From: Halomonas sp. CH40
GTDB taxonomy: Bacteria; Pseudomonadota; Gammaproteobacteria; Pseudomonadales; Halomonadaceae
NCBI GenBank assembly: GCA_041875495.1
Contig: CP112982.1
Coordinates: 2,914,001 to 2,978,000 of the forward strand
Direction: 5' to 3'
Length of the DNA stretch: 64,000 nucleotides
Shown here: positions 54,175-63,980 of the stretch, in pieces
Layout: every line of letters starts with the position of its first letter
Numbering within the stretch: position 1 is the first letter of the stretch
Notes under the pieces: model-generated
Databases searched by the model: none
What the model was told of the DNA's origin: nothing
The model's input: only the letters and a program-made list of their open reading frames with translations
Program-made: the position numbers and the translations under genes

Positions 54175-55281
54175 ATGCCGACTTTTCCTGACCACCTTCA
54201 AGGTGATGGCCCGACCAACCCTTTCCCCGGTGTACGCGTGCTGGAACGTCGCCTGGGCCGCGAGATACCCCATCAGCTGGGTTCCAACGAAGGGCTGGAT
54301 ATGCCGCATCGCGCCGTGCGCGAGCACTTTGGCGATGCCATGGCGGCGCATGTTTACAGCTATGGCGACGGCGAGGCACTGGGCATTCGCTCGCGGCTTG
54401 CTGAGCAAAAGCAGATCCCTCTTGAGGCCATGCTGGTGGATGCAGGAGCCGATAGCCTGCTGGCGCTTTCTCTGCGCGCCTTAACTCAAGCCGGCGATAG
54501 CGTGATCAGCACCTCAGGCACCTACCCCACCTTTGCCTATTTTGCCCGTGGCCAGGGTTGCCGCCTGGTGGAAGTGCCCTATCAGCAAGGGCCGGGGCTT
54601 TTGGCGCCCGACCTTGAAGCCTTGGCTCAGGCCGCTCAACGCGAAAACGCGCGGCTGGTGTATCTCGCCAACCCGGATAACCCCAGCGGCCATGTTCACA
54701 GCGATGACGACGTGCTGGCTCTGCGCCAGGCACTGCCGGAGAACTGCTGGCTGTTGCTGGATGAGGCCTACCATGATTTCCGTGAAGATGCGGATGGAGA
54801 CTTTGGCCGCCGCGTGCTGCCCGGCGTGGTGCGGGTACGCACCCTTTCCAAGGCCCACGGCCTGGCGGGCTTGCGGGTGGGCTACGCGATTGCCGAGCCG
54901 AACACCTTAGCGGTGATGATGAAGGTGCGCATTCACTACGCCGTATCGACCCTGACCCAGGCCGCCGCCGAGGTGGTGCTGGATCACCCGGACGAGGTGC
55001 TGGATCACGTCAACGCCGTGCGCCAGCGCCGCGACCAGCTGGCCGCACACCTGGCAGGGCTGGGCGCGGACGTGCTGCCAAGCGCCACCAATTTTGTTGG
55101 TCTTCGCCTGCCAAGTGCCGAGCTGGCAGCGCGCATACATCAACAGCTGCTGGAAGAAGGCAAGCTGATTGCCCGTCCGGCCGACCCGGCCCTTGGCCAC
55201 GTGCTGCGCATTACCGCCGTCGAAGATGCCCTGGTGCCCGGCAGGCTGAACACGTTGGAACAGGCGCTCACCGCAGGCTGA
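54175..55281 (+). CDS. PLP aminotransferase, histidinol-phosphate aminotransferase-like
   Basis: 368 residues from ATG 54175, with GGAGG six bases upstream; a GTG 15 bases earlier overlaps that site. Fold-type I class I/II aminotransferase with AYSYGDGEALGIRSRLAEQ-like N-terminal, NPDNPSGHVH, DEAYHDF, and PLP-lysine motif TLSKAHGLAGLRVGYA. It is closest to HisC-type enzymes, but no his genes are nearby, so the amino acid substrate is open. It is convergent with the SbcC-like gene. Confidence 0.88.
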   Translation: MPTFPDHLQGDGPTNPFPGVRVLERRLGREIPHQLGSNEGLDMPHRAVREHFGDAMAAHVYSYGDGEALGIRSRLAEQKQIPLEAMLVDAGADSLLALSLRALTQAGDSVISTSGTYPTFAYFARGQGCRLVEVPYQQGPGLLAPDLEALAQAAQRENARLVYLANPDNPSGHVHSDDDVLALRQALPENCWLLLDEAYHDFREDADGDFGRRVLPGVVRVRTLSKAHGLAGLRVGYAIAEPNTLAVMMKVRIHYAVSTLTQAAAEVVLDHPDEVLDHVNAVRQRRDQLAAHLAGLGADVLPSATNFVGLRLPSAELAARIHQQLLEEGKLIARPADPALGHVLRITAVEDALVPGRLNTLEQALTAG

Positions 55282-55319
55282 ACGTCTCTCTATCCGGGCA
55301 CTGTCTATCTGCCACTTAC

Positions 55320-57995
55320 CTATCCGCTGGATGCCATCTTCAGGGTAGGCAGGTCGCGGGGAGCCACGCCCAGGTCGTCCCAGTGCTGCGGGTGGCAGGT
55401 GAATAACAGGATCTGATGACGTTCAGCCGCATCAAACAGGATGCGCTTCATCTGCTCCAGGCGTTCACGATCACAATGCACCAAGGCATCATCCAGAATG
55501 ATCAGGGTGGGCCGCCCGGCTTCGGCCAGCAGATCGGCATAGGCCAGGCGGCTGACTAGCCCCATCTGCTCCCGGGCGCCAAAGCTCAGGGCCTCCAGCT
55601 CGCCATGCTCCTCCGCTTGATTGTTGGGTGATTGCGGGCGGATCAGGGCTTGCGGCAGGAGGTTGTCGTCCACGCTGAGGGTGGCACCGGGGAAGATCAG
55701 CTGCAGGTAGTGGTTAAGGTGTTTCTGCAGCGGCGCCTGCAGTTTGCGGGTCACGGCCTGACGCTCGCGTTTCAGCAATGACAGTAAAAGATCCAGCGCC
55801 TTGGCTCTTTTTTCAAGCTGTAACCTGCGCCGCTGCTGGCTTTCAAGCTGCTGGCGAAGCGCGTCGCGCTGTTCTTCCAGCCCTTGCGCTCCCAGGGTTT
55901 CCAGACGGGTTTTCAGGCGTTCGATCTCACTGGCCCGTTCGCGGGCTTCGAATTCCATGGCATCCGCGCTGTCGCTAAAACGCTTGATGTCCTGGGCGAG
56001 CATCGCCGGGTTGGCTGCGTCGATATCCCGTTGGCGCGTGTTCATATCCGCCTGCAGCTGCTCAACCTCTGCCTTGAGTTCGATCAAACGCCGTCGGGCA
56101 CTCTGCTCACGCTCTTGGCGATCCAGCGCTTGAATGGCTGCTTCAAGGCGCTGCCATTCGCGCTCGGCGTTGGTAAGCGCCTGTTGCGCCAGGGTCAACG
56201 TCTGCTGATGATGGCTACGCGCTTGCTCCGCTTCTTCAAGCTGGGCCTGGGCGGTTTCCAGCTGGCGGCTGGCCAGCTCTTCTGTTGGCAAGGCGGCATC
56301 GTCCTGATGCGCGGGCAAGGCTGCCAACGACGCTGCCAGAGCGCTGCGTTCCTGCTCGGCCAACTGGTGCTCACCCGCCAGGGTATCCACCCCATTGGGG
56401 GCAAGGTCGCCCAGGCGCAGGGCCGTTTGTTCGACTTTGTGCGCCAGCTCGCGAGCTTCGCTGGCTTGCTGCTCAGCGCTGGCCAGGTCGGTGACCTGGA
56501 GTTGCTGTAACAGGGCCTCGCGATCTGCTTCCAGGCTCTGCTGCTGGCGGAGCAGATCGGCTACATCAGTGCCGCCGGGCTGAATGGTCAGGGTGCCCAC
56601 ACCGGGAATGGCAACATGCGTTGCGCTCAGCAGCAGCTTCTCGCCCTCGCCTGCCACTGATGCCTGGTCAATCAACAGCTGTTGACCCGGCTCCAGCCGG
56701 TAGGCCAGGCGAGTGGCGAGCATTTCCTGCTTGGCTTTCAGCTGGCCCAGCTGCAGCTCAAGCTGCCTGAGTCGCTCAAGCGCATCGATATCCACCGCCT
56801 GGCGCTGATGCTGTGCGCTCAATTCCTGACGCTGCTGTTGCAGCTCGCGGGCTTTTGCGAGCGTCTCCGCCAGCCGCCTGACCTTGTCTTCAGCGCCTTT
56901 CAGCTGCTGTTGAAGACGTTGACGGTGGGCCTTGTGGCGAGCCGCCGTGAGTATCTGGCGGGCATCGTCATAACGCTGACTGGCTGCTTCCCGCTGATGC
57001 TCGATGGGGGCAGCTTGTTCCTTACATTGGGCTAGCTGCTGCTCAGCCTTTTGCTTGTCTTTCTGGCGTTCTTCAAGCTGGGTGGCCTGGGCCGCAAAAT
57101 CTTCCAGCTGCTGATGGTTAAGCTGCTGTTGATACTGAAAATCATCCAGGGTCTTTTGCGCCTGAGCCTGCTGTTCGCGGAGCTTCTCAACCGCAGCCAG
57201 CTGGGTTTCAGCGGCCTTTGCCTTCTCGCGCTGGGCTTCCCAGGGGCGTTGGGCCTCTACCTCGCACTGCTTGGCCTGCAGCTGGCCCAGGTGATCGACT
57301 TGATCACGGTAGCGGGCAACCTGTGCTTCCTGCTCGGCAAGCTCATCGGCCAGGGTGTTGCAGGCTTCCCGGGTGTCACGCAGATCGCCAGTCGGCTTGC
57401 CTGTCTGGGTCAGCAGTTTGGCACGCTGCTGTTCAACCTGTTGGATCAGCTGATCGCCGCCACTGCTTACCACTTCCCCCAGGGCATCGCCCAGGTGCTG
57501 GCTCAGCGCCGATTGCAAATGCTCACCCGCATGGTTAGCCGGGTCGCGAATATGCTGCCCGGCGCCCTGCTCCACCCACAGTAAGCCGGGGATGCCCCGA
57601 TGCTCGGCTTTACTGGCACCCCGCGCAGGTGTGGCATAACCCAGCAGTTGGGCCAGGTGTTCCTCGGCTTCATCACCGCTGTAGTGGGTGTCGCCGACCT
57701 TTAGATCACAGCGCTTGCGTTGCAGAAAGCGCTTGTCCAGTTTCCAGTGTTGGCCCTGCCAATCAAAGGCCAGGCTGACTTGCGGTGACGCCGACGAATC
57801 GCCCCAGGGCTGTAGGTCGCTCAAGGTGCCGGATTTGTGGCGTTCAAAAAACGCCGCCCGAATCGCCCGCACCAGGGTGCTTTTGCCGGATTCATTCGGG
57901 CCGGTAAACAGGTTGATGCCCGGCGTTAGCCCGTTGAGCACCAACCCCGTGCGGAACTGCTGAAATTCGCTGACTTCCAGAGAGATCAGTTGCAT
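55320..57995 (-). CDS. SMC-like ATPase, SbcC/YhaN type
   Basis: 891 residues. Walker A GPNESGKST is at about residue 33 and the ABC-type C-terminus LSFGAREQMGLVSRLAY...LIILDDALVHCD near 815-855. Between them are long Gln/Glu/Leu coiled coils, interrupted near the middle by a globular insert (GVGTLTIQPGGTDVADLL) instead of the CxxC zinc hook of classic SbcC. This fits the YhaN branch. With the phosphoesterase whose gene overlaps it by 10 bp, it should process DNA ends or hairpins, complementing RecBCD in this window. Confidence 0.88.
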   Translation of the reverse strand: MQLISLEVSEFQQFRTGLVLNGLTPGINLFTGPNESGKSTLVRAIRAAFFERHKSGTLSDLQPWGDSSASPQVSLAFDWQGQHWKLDKRFLQRKRCDLKVGDTHYSGDEAEEHLAQLLGYATPARGASKAEHRGIPGLLWVEQGAGQHIRDPANHAGEHLQSALSQHLGDALGEVVSSGGDQLIQQVEQQRAKLLTQTGKPTGDLRDTREACNTLADELAEQEAQVARYRDQVDHLGQLQAKQCEVEAQRPWEAQREKAKAAETQLAAVEKLREQQAQAQKTLDDFQYQQQLNHQQLEDFAAQATQLEERQKDKQKAEQQLAQCKEQAAPIEHQREAASQRYDDARQILTAARHKAHRQRLQQQLKGAEDKVRRLAETLAKARELQQQRQELSAQHQRQAVDIDALERLRQLELQLGQLKAKQEMLATRLAYRLEPGQQLLIDQASVAGEGEKLLLSATHVAIPGVGTLTIQPGGTDVADLLRQQQSLEADREALLQQLQVTDLASAEQQASEARELAHKVEQTALRLGDLAPNGVDTLAGEHQLAEQERSALAASLAALPAHQDDAALPTEELASRQLETAQAQLEEAEQARSHHQQTLTLAQQALTNAEREWQRLEAAIQALDRQEREQSARRRLIELKAEVEQLQADMNTRQRDIDAANPAMLAQDIKRFSDSADAMEFEARERASEIERLKTRLETLGAQGLEEQRDALRQQLESQQRRRLQLEKRAKALDLLLSLLKRERQAVTRKLQAPLQKHLNHYLQLIFPGATLSVDDNLLPQALIRPQSPNNQAEEHGELEALSFGAREQMGLVSRLAYADLLAEAGRPTLIILDDALVHCDRERLEQMKRILFDAAERHQILLFTCHPQHWDDLGVAPRDLPTLKMASSG

Positions 57996-59131
57996 GAAGG
58001 GCTCTCCTGGCTGGCGCTGACAGGCGTCTGGTCAAGCAGCAATCCCGCCAGTATGGCCAGCGCTTCATTGGCCACCTCACTATCAGCGGCACTTTGCTGG
58101 CGCCTTTGTAGATCATCAATCACGCTGCCCACATAGCCATCAGCCTGCAGGGCGGCAATATCCTCAGCGGTGGGGGCCAGGGTCAGCTCGGCCTGATGGA
58201 CCTGCAGGCTACGCTGGCGGCCCGCCGCCAACCCCAGCGCCTGCTCCAGTCGCTGGTAGCTGGCCAGATCCAGCTGGCCTTGCAGGGTCAGATCAAGCAC
58301 GGATCGCGGCGCCAGCGCCTGCAGCTCGGTAATCAGTTCATCCACGTCAGAGGCGACCGACAGCGCCCGCTGCCATTGATACCAGCCGTGCTTGCCCACC
58401 TCCACCGGCGTTACCTTGGGCGCTATCCCCGGCGCCTCCAAGCTAACCAGTAACGCCTGCCCTGCTGCGTTGTTACGAAAACGGTCAGCCTCCGGGGTGC
58501 CGCTGTACCAGGTGCGGGCGTCAATCTGCTTACAACCGTGCCAGTCCCCCAGGGCCAGATAATCCAGCCGGGCACTGGTAGCGCGCTCAGCGGCAATCGG
58601 GTTGGGGGAATCAATACTTTCTGCCAACTGACCGGTCACGCTGCCATGCGCCAAGCCAAGGCGCAGGAAGTGTTCAGGCGTTTCGGCGCGGTCAAACCAG
58701 GCTGTCAGATCCTGATAAGTCTGGCGCTGGGTAAGCGGCGCAGGCAGGATCGCCGTGCTGATATCGGCCAGGATAAAAGGTTCTGGCGATGCCAACAGAT
58801 GCACATTGGCGGGTATGGCACCAATGCGTGCTGCCCGCGTCCAGACGCTTTCGGCTAGCGCCGCATCGTGGTTGCCCGGCAGCATCAGCCATGGCCCCGA
58901 ATAGGTGGACAGCGCTTGAAAAGTGCGGTGCAGGGAGCGCTCGCTCAGAGTCTGGGCGTCGAAGATATCGCCTGCTACCAGCACAGCATCGACCTGCTCA
59001 TCGGCTGCCAGCGCGGCAAGCGCTTCAACGGCGGTAAAGCGCGCTTCTGCCAGCGCCAATCCATCGTCCTGTTCAAATCGCGCGTACTGGCGGCCAATCT
59101 GCCAGTCGGCGGTGTGGAGAAAGCGGGGCAT
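57986..59131 (-). CDS. SbcD/YhaO-like metallophosphoesterase
   Basis: 381 residues; Mre11-type nuclease partner of the SMC-like ATPase. Metal motifs are HTADWQIG, LVAGDIFD, LPGNHD, LGLAHG and GDWHG, all with the expected Asp, His and Asn residues. A C-terminal half of about 170 residues is the capping/binding region. It is first in a two-gene operon, overlapping the ATPase gene. Confidence 0.9.
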   Translation of the reverse strand: MPRFLHTADWQIGRQYARFEQDDGLALAEARFTAVEALAALAADEQVDAVLVAGDIFDAQTLSERSLHRTFQALSTYSGPWLMLPGNHDAALAESVWTRAARIGAIPANVHLLASPEPFILADISTAILPAPLTQRQTYQDLTAWFDRAETPEHFLRLGLAHGSVTGQLAESIDSPNPIAAERATSARLDYLALGDWHGCKQIDARTWYSGTPEADRFRNNAAGQALLVSLEAPGIAPKVTPVEVGKHGWYQWQRALSVASDVDELITELQALAPRSVLDLTLQGQLDLASYQRLEQALGLAAGRQRSLQVHQAELTLAPTAEDIAALQADGYVGSVIDDLQRRQQSAADSEVANEALAILAGLLLDQTPVSASQESPSCN

Positions 59132-59176
59132 GGCAGCCTCCTTGCTGAAAGTGGGAATGGCGAATAAAGCAGGCGC

Positions 59177-59908
59177 TTATTTCATCTCAAAGCCGTGTTT
59201 GACCAGAAAGTCACGCATATGCGGGCGCAGCTTGCTGTCAAACAGCGGCGCCAGGTTGGTTGACCAGCGCGCATCCTTGTTGCCGCCTTTGCGCGTCTGA
59301 TAATAGTCCTGCATGGTGTTGTCAAACGCCTCTACTGCTTCTTGGTCCACGCTGTAGGTATCTTCCTTGAGAATTGCCGACACCGGCAGGCGCGGCTTGA
59401 TATCCGGCTGATGGGCTGGATAGCCGAGGCACATGCCAAACACCGGATAGACATGCTCAGGCAGTTCCAGCAGTTCACTGATCGCCTGGGGGTTGTTGCG
59501 CACACCGCCGATATAGCAGAGACCCAGGCCTTCGGATTCAGCGGCAATCGCCATGTTCTGGGCCATCAGAGAGACATCGATGGTAGCCACCAACAGCTGT
59601 TCAGTCATGCCACGTACCACGCGCGCGCCTGCCGCTTCAGCCGCATCCGTCGGGCGCTTCATATCTGCGCAGAACACCAGGAAGGCACCGCTGCTGGCCA
59701 CATAGCCCTGACCACCGGCCAGTTCGGCAATTTTTGCCCGATTGTCTGGGTTTTTAACGTGAATCACGCTATAGGCCTGAACATGATTGGAGGTCGCCGC
59801 TGCCTGCCCGGCCTCTACCAGGGTAGTGAGCAAGGCGGAGGAAACCGGCTGATCGGTAAACTTGCGAATGGAGCGGTGCGATTTAAGCAGTTCTATCGTC
59901 GGATTCAT
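59177..59908 (-). CDS. nfsA: Oxygen-insensitive NADPH nitroreductase
   Basis: 243 residues, FMN protein of the NfsA/Frp group. It shows HRSIRKFTDQPV (FMN phosphate), AAATSNHVQAYSVI, GLGLCYIGGVRNNP and a C-terminus of the NfsA type (ARWSTNLAPLFDSKLRPHMRDFLVKHGF). It reduces nitroaromatics or quinones in the cytoplasm. AGGAGAG lies just upstream of the start. Confidence 0.92.
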   Translation of the reverse strand: MNPTIELLKSHRSIRKFTDQPVSSALLTTLVEAGQAAATSNHVQAYSVIHVKNPDNRAKIAELAGGQGYVASSGAFLVFCADMKRPTDAAEAAGARVVRGMTEQLLVATIDVSLMAQNMAIAAESEGLGLCYIGGVRNNPQAISELLELPEHVYPVFGMCLGYPAHQPDIKPRLPVSAILKEDTYSVDQEAVEAFDNTMQDYYQTRKGGNKDARWSTNLAPLFDSKLRPHMRDFLVKHGFEMK

Positions 59909-60004
59909 CGTCTCTCCTGGAAGGATCTGGATGGATGTTTTGCAGACTAACGTTTTATTCGCGGCTGCAAAAGAGCGCTCAAACGACAGAGTGTCTTGCA
60001 GATG

Positions 60005-61738
60005 CTAATCAGACCAGACCACGTAGCGGTCGCGGCCAGCACGTTTGGCCTGATAAAGCGCCGCGTCTGCGTATTGCAGTAGCTGAGCCGACGTTTGCGC
60101 GTGATCCGGGTAAACAGCAATGCCGCAGGAGAGGGTGATGCTGCCCAGCGTCTGCCCCTCAAAGTGAAAACTTTTTGCATGCAGCTCCGCAATCAGCCTT
60201 CTGGCGCGCTCACTGGCATCGCTAACGGCGATACCCGGCAGTAGGACAACAAACTCTTCACCACCCAAACGGCACACCGCATCGATACTGCGGAAGCTAC
60301 TTTTCAGAAACTCGGCTATATCCACCAGCACAGCATCCCCCGCCGCGTGACCAAAGGTATCGTTAATGCGTTTGAAGTAGTCCAGATCCAGCATCAGTAC
60401 CGCCAGCTGGGTACCCTGGCGCTCAGCTCGCTGCACTTCGTGATCAAGCAGACTATCCAGATGGCGACGGTTACTCAGGCCAGTGAGAGAATCCTGCAGA
60501 GATAACCCTTCGAGCTTGTGCACCAGGTGATCAAGCTCTGCGGTACGCAAGGCAACCTTATCTTCCAAGGTCTGATTGGCCAGCGCCAACTGCTGTTGAG
60601 TACGCCGATAATGCCATAGAGAGACCACCGCAATGGCCAGCGTAAAACCTAACGCGCCGTAGCTTAACGGCACCGAACGCCAGGCAACAAAGCTGTGAGC
60701 AACCAGCATATCGGCAAACAGCAGCGGAGCAAAAAAGGTGAAACTCAAGACCAGCAGGCGCTGCTCAATACCCAGCCGCCGAAAACGCATCAGCGCCAGC
60801 AGCAGCATTAACGGCAAGGTAAGCGCCAATAGCAGGTCAAATACGGGAAAGGTCAGCGACAGGCTGATAACACCGACGTAGACCAGCCCGATGGCACCCG
60901 CCAGATAAGCCAGGTGGAGTTTCCAGAGCCAGGAGACCCATCGGCGTGGCGCACCGTCCAGCCAGGCGCTCAGCAGCAAGCCCATCGCCACCGGCAACAT
61001 GTAATAGCTGGCTGCCCGCAGGATGTCCCAACCCAGTGCGGCCTCTACCAGCAGCTGGCGAGCGGGCGTTTCAGCCAGCAGCATCAGGCCGGATGACGAT
61101 GCGAATAGCGCCACAGCGCCGAAACCGCGTCGATCTGGCCCCATCAGGGCAAAAATAGCGGCCAGAATCGCCAATAACAGGCTGAAGGCTCCGACCGTCA
61201 GGTCCTTGGCTGAGTGTTTGATCACCTGCTTCAACACATCAATACGGTCGGTCAGGTGAACCTCGCCCCACAGGCCAATATCGGTATAGTAAGAAAACAC
61301 TCGCACCGAGAGTTGCTGCCCGGCATAGCCTTCCGGCAACTCAACCATATGCCAGGGCCAACCCGCAAAATCGCCCTCGCCGTTTTCGTCAAATTCACCG
61401 TACTGGTAGATCAGTTCGTCATTCAGATAAAGCTGGCCGATCAGATCAATACTGGTGATATACAGAACAGGGTCACGCCATTCACCTTCAGGCAAGAGGG
61501 TGCGAAACCAGACGTGTTGCTGGCCATTGCGCTCCGCCGGGTTGGAGGGAAAGTCAATCGGCTGCCAGGCATCAGAGGTATCGTTAAGCCACTCTGGTTG
61601 ACCTTGGGCATCACGCGGTGAGTCTCCCCAGCGATATTCCCAGCCGGTGAGCGGCTCTGGCGCCGCGCCGGCATGCAAGGCACCTGATATCACCAGCAGC
61701 AGGATGACTGTCGCAAGCTGCAGGGGACCAGAGCGCAT
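60005..61738 (-). CDS. Membrane diguanylate cyclase, 7TMR-DISM type
   Basis: 577 residues. A signal peptide, then a periplasmic carbohydrate-binding-like sensory module (about 30-170; VWFRTLLPEGEWRDPVLYI, LYLNDELIYQYGEF), about seven transmembrane helices (about 180-385), a short coiled coil (about 390-420) and GGDEF (about 425-577; SLQDSLTGLSNRRHL, active site GGEEF). The I-site RSID lies five residues before GGEEF. It is predicted to synthesise c-di-GMP in response to an extracellular ligand. It lies alone, about 95 bp downstream of nfsA in the opposite reading order. Confidence 0.92.
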   Translation of the reverse strand: MRSGPLQLATVILLLVISGALHAGAAPEPLTGWEYRWGDSPRDAQGQPEWLNDTSDAWQPIDFPSNPAERNGQQHVWFRTLLPEGEWRDPVLYITSIDLIGQLYLNDELIYQYGEFDENGEGDFAGWPWHMVELPEGYAGQQLSVRVFSYYTDIGLWGEVHLTDRIDVLKQVIKHSAKDLTVGAFSLLLAILAAIFALMGPDRRGFGAVALFASSSGLMLLAETPARQLLVEAALGWDILRAASYYMLPVAMGLLLSAWLDGAPRRWVSWLWKLHLAYLAGAIGLVYVGVISLSLTFPVFDLLLALTLPLMLLLALMRFRRLGIEQRLLVLSFTFFAPLLFADMLVAHSFVAWRSVPLSYGALGFTLAIAVVSLWHYRRTQQQLALANQTLEDKVALRTAELDHLVHKLEGLSLQDSLTGLSNRRHLDSLLDHEVQRAERQGTQLAVLMLDLDYFKRINDTFGHAAGDAVLVDIAEFLKSSFRSIDAVCRLGGEEFVVLLPGIAVSDASERARRLIAELHAKSFHFEGQTLGSITLSCGIAVYPDHAQTSAQLLQYADAALYQAKRAGRDRYVVWSD

Positions 61739-61971
61739 GGCACCACCTCGTAGGCAGGTCAGAATGAATTGGAAGGTCTGTATTCAACAACAGACCCGTT
61801 TCGAAAGGTCTTTTTAATGTCTTGGTATTTTCTATGTTTGGTCAAGCGCCTGACTATATCAATAATAATATAGATAAATCTTAACAAAACTTGGCTGTTA
61901 ATAGTATTGCCTGTTGTATTCCCGCTTCAATTCACGCCGTGTCGTTTCAGCACCATTTGATGGGATGGACT

Positions 61972-62409
61972 TTAACTTACGTGAGGTGCCAGCCACTGAC
62001 GCAGCTGCGAGCCCTGCATGGCACCCGCCTGACGAGCCACTTCGCGGCCGTTTTTGAACACTATCAGGGTAGGAATACTGCGGATGCCAAAGCGCCCCGC
62101 CAGGGCGGATTGGGCTTCGGTATCAAGTTTGGCGAAGCGCATATTCGGCTCTAACGCCTGGGCTGTCTGGGCAAAAACAGGCGCCATCATTTTGCACGGG
62201 CCGCACCAAGAGGCCCAGAAATCAACCACCACAGGTAACTCGCTGCGCTCAACCACCGCGCTGAAATTGGCCTGGGTCAGGTTAATCGGCTCACCGTTAA
62301 ACAGTGGCGCCTTGCATTTGCCGCATTTAGGGCCATCCGCTAACCGCGCTGCGTTGACGCGATTAATGGCATGGCAGTGTGCACAGCCCAAGGTAACAGT
62401 GTCTGACAT
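61972..62409 (-). CDS. trxC: Thioredoxin 2
   Basis: 145 residues from ATG 62409, preceded by a perfect AAGGAGG. An N-terminal zinc-finger extension (CAHC and CGKC) precedes a thioredoxin fold with active site WCGPCK. This architecture is specific to TrxC, an oxidative-stress thioredoxin. The frame extends upstream but without support. Confidence 0.95.
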   Translation of the reverse strand: MSDTVTLGCAHCHAINRVNAARLADGPKCGKCKAPLFNGEPINLTQANFSAVVERSELPVVVDFWASWCGPCKMMAPVFAQTAQALEPNMRFAKLDTEAQSALAGRFGIRSIPTLIVFKNGREVARQAGAMQGSQLRQWLAPHVS

Positions 62410-62590
62410 GGCAACCTCCTTATATGTGCATACATGAACTGAATATAGGGGCACATAAGGAGGTAAACAACCCATAGGGTCAAGCGGAACCTGTGTGCAG
62501 CGACTGTTCAGGCAAGCCGATGTACAATAGTTTAAATTAGACCAACAGCATCGCTGCCAGCCCTAAATACAACCAGCGTTCAGACGCTGA

Positions 62591-63298
62591 TCAGCCAGTC
62601 CGGCGACACCCGGTTGGCTGCTGCTCAGCGTGAGTCTTTTCACGCCAGTCCAGGCGCTGCCAGCCTTCCATAGCGGCAATTTCCGCCAATACAGAGTCAG
62701 GATTGACTACGACAGGCTTGTTGACGGCGTTTAGCAGTGGCACATCATTACGTGAATCCGAATAAAACGTGGTGTAAAGCTTGCCAAGGCCTTGTTGTTC
62801 CTTCCATTGATGAAAACGGGTGACCTTGCCACTCCGATAGGACAGAACTCCAGTGGTCGCGCCGGTGTAGCGCCCTTGTGCTAGCGCAGGCTCCACGGCA
62901 ATCACATGAGGCACGCCCAATGCCGCAGCGATCGGGCCAACCAGGTGTTGAGAAGAAGCCGAAATGATGACCAGGGAATCCCCTGCCGCACGGTGCGCTT
63001 CAATCGTTTCCCGCGCTTGCGGAAAAATCGTCGGCATGACATGACGGCCAACAAAACCAGTGACGCAAGCATTGACCGCATCTACTTCACGCCCTCGCAA
63101 AGGGGCAAGCGTCATTTCCAGGTAGGTTTCAAGCTTAAGTTTGCCTGCATGATAGGCCTCCTGCATCGCTTGGGCCGCTGCCAGAAACTCTCCGGAATTG
63201 CTCACCCAGCCGAGGTCAATCATTTCCCAGTTCCACAGCTCGCTGCAGTCACCGTCCAGCAAGGTGTCATCCAGATCAAACAACGTTAGTCGTTGCAT
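62591..63298 (-). CDS. HAD-family phosphatase, SerB-like (HAD-IB)
   Basis: 235 residues from ATG 63298, with GGGAGG seven bases upstream. Motifs: FDLDDTLLDGD nucleophile, VIISASSQH, K at SGKVTRF, and SDSRNDVPLL. It resembles HAD-IB hydrolases acting on phosphoserine or similar small phosphates; the substrate is not certain. Confidence 0.9.
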   Translation of the reverse strand: MQRLTLFDLDDTLLDGDCSELWNWEMIDLGWVSNSGEFLAAAQAMQEAYHAGKLKLETYLEMTLAPLRGREVDAVNACVTGFVGRHVMPTIFPQARETIEAHRAAGDSLVIISASSQHLVGPIAAALGVPHVIAVEPALAQGRYTGATTGVLSYRSGKVTRFHQWKEQQGLGKLYTTFYSDSRNDVPLLNAVNKPVVVNPDSVLAEIAAMEGWQRLDWREKTHAEQQPTGCRRTG

Positions 63299-63401
63299 AG
63301 TGCCCTCCCGACTTGTTGAGACGAAAACGTTAAGGCAAACGCATGACAATGGTGTGAAACAAGATGAAAATTGGACAGAACATTTGTCGTTGATTACTAC
63401 T

Positions 63402-63980
63402 TTATTGTAATGTTACCTCAATCGCACGGCGCATCGCGCCTGATTCCGGGCGTACGTTGGAGGGAAAGTGCGCCACCACCTCACCCTCTGACGAGACCAG
63501 ATATTTGGTGAAATTCCAGCGTGGCGCTTCAGATTGACGTGCCAGTTCCGCAAACACAGGATGAGCGTTTTCGCCTCGCACATGCACAGGTGCCAGCATA
63601 TCAAAGGTCACTCCAAAGTTGACGAAACAGACATCAGCGGCGCCTTCTTCGTCAATTTCCTGATTAAAGTCATTAGATGAGAAACCAACAACGGCCAACC
63701 CTTTGGGGCCGTAGCGCTGATGAAGCGCTTCCAGCCCTTCAAACTGGTCAGTGAAACCGCAGCGACTGGCGGTATTCACCATTAACACAGGACGGTCATC
63801 AATTAATACTTCAAGATTGACGGTCTCACTGGAATGCAAGCGGCGCATCTCATGTGCTTGCCAGTCAGCTGCCTGAACACTGCTGCTTGCGAACAGCAGT
63901 ATCAACACCACCCCAAACACAGTAGACAAATGGCGATTTGATCGACCAATGCTTATCTGATGACCCGTAAGCAACCCCAT
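63402..63980 (-). CDS. Exported glutathione peroxidase-family protein
   Basis: 192 residues with an N-terminal hydrophobic signal (FGVVLILLFASSSVQA, residues 22-37), so likely periplasmic. The peroxidatic Cys lies in ASRCGFTDQFEGLEALHQRYG, followed by VVGFSSNDFNQE and the WNF triad motif. Cys replaces selenocysteine, as in bacterial thiol peroxidases that use thioredoxin-like donors. An internal Met start would remove part of the signal, so I keep the first ATG. Confidence 0.9.
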   Translation of the reverse strand: MGLLTGHQISIGRSNRHLSTVFGVVLILLFASSSVQAADWQAHEMRRLHSSETVNLEVLIDDRPVLMVNTASRCGFTDQFEGLEALHQRYGPKGLAVVGFSSNDFNQEIDEEGAADVCFVNFGVTFDMLAPVHVRGENAHPVFAELARQSEAPRWNFTKYLVSSEGEVVAHFPSNVRPESGAMRRAIEVTLQ

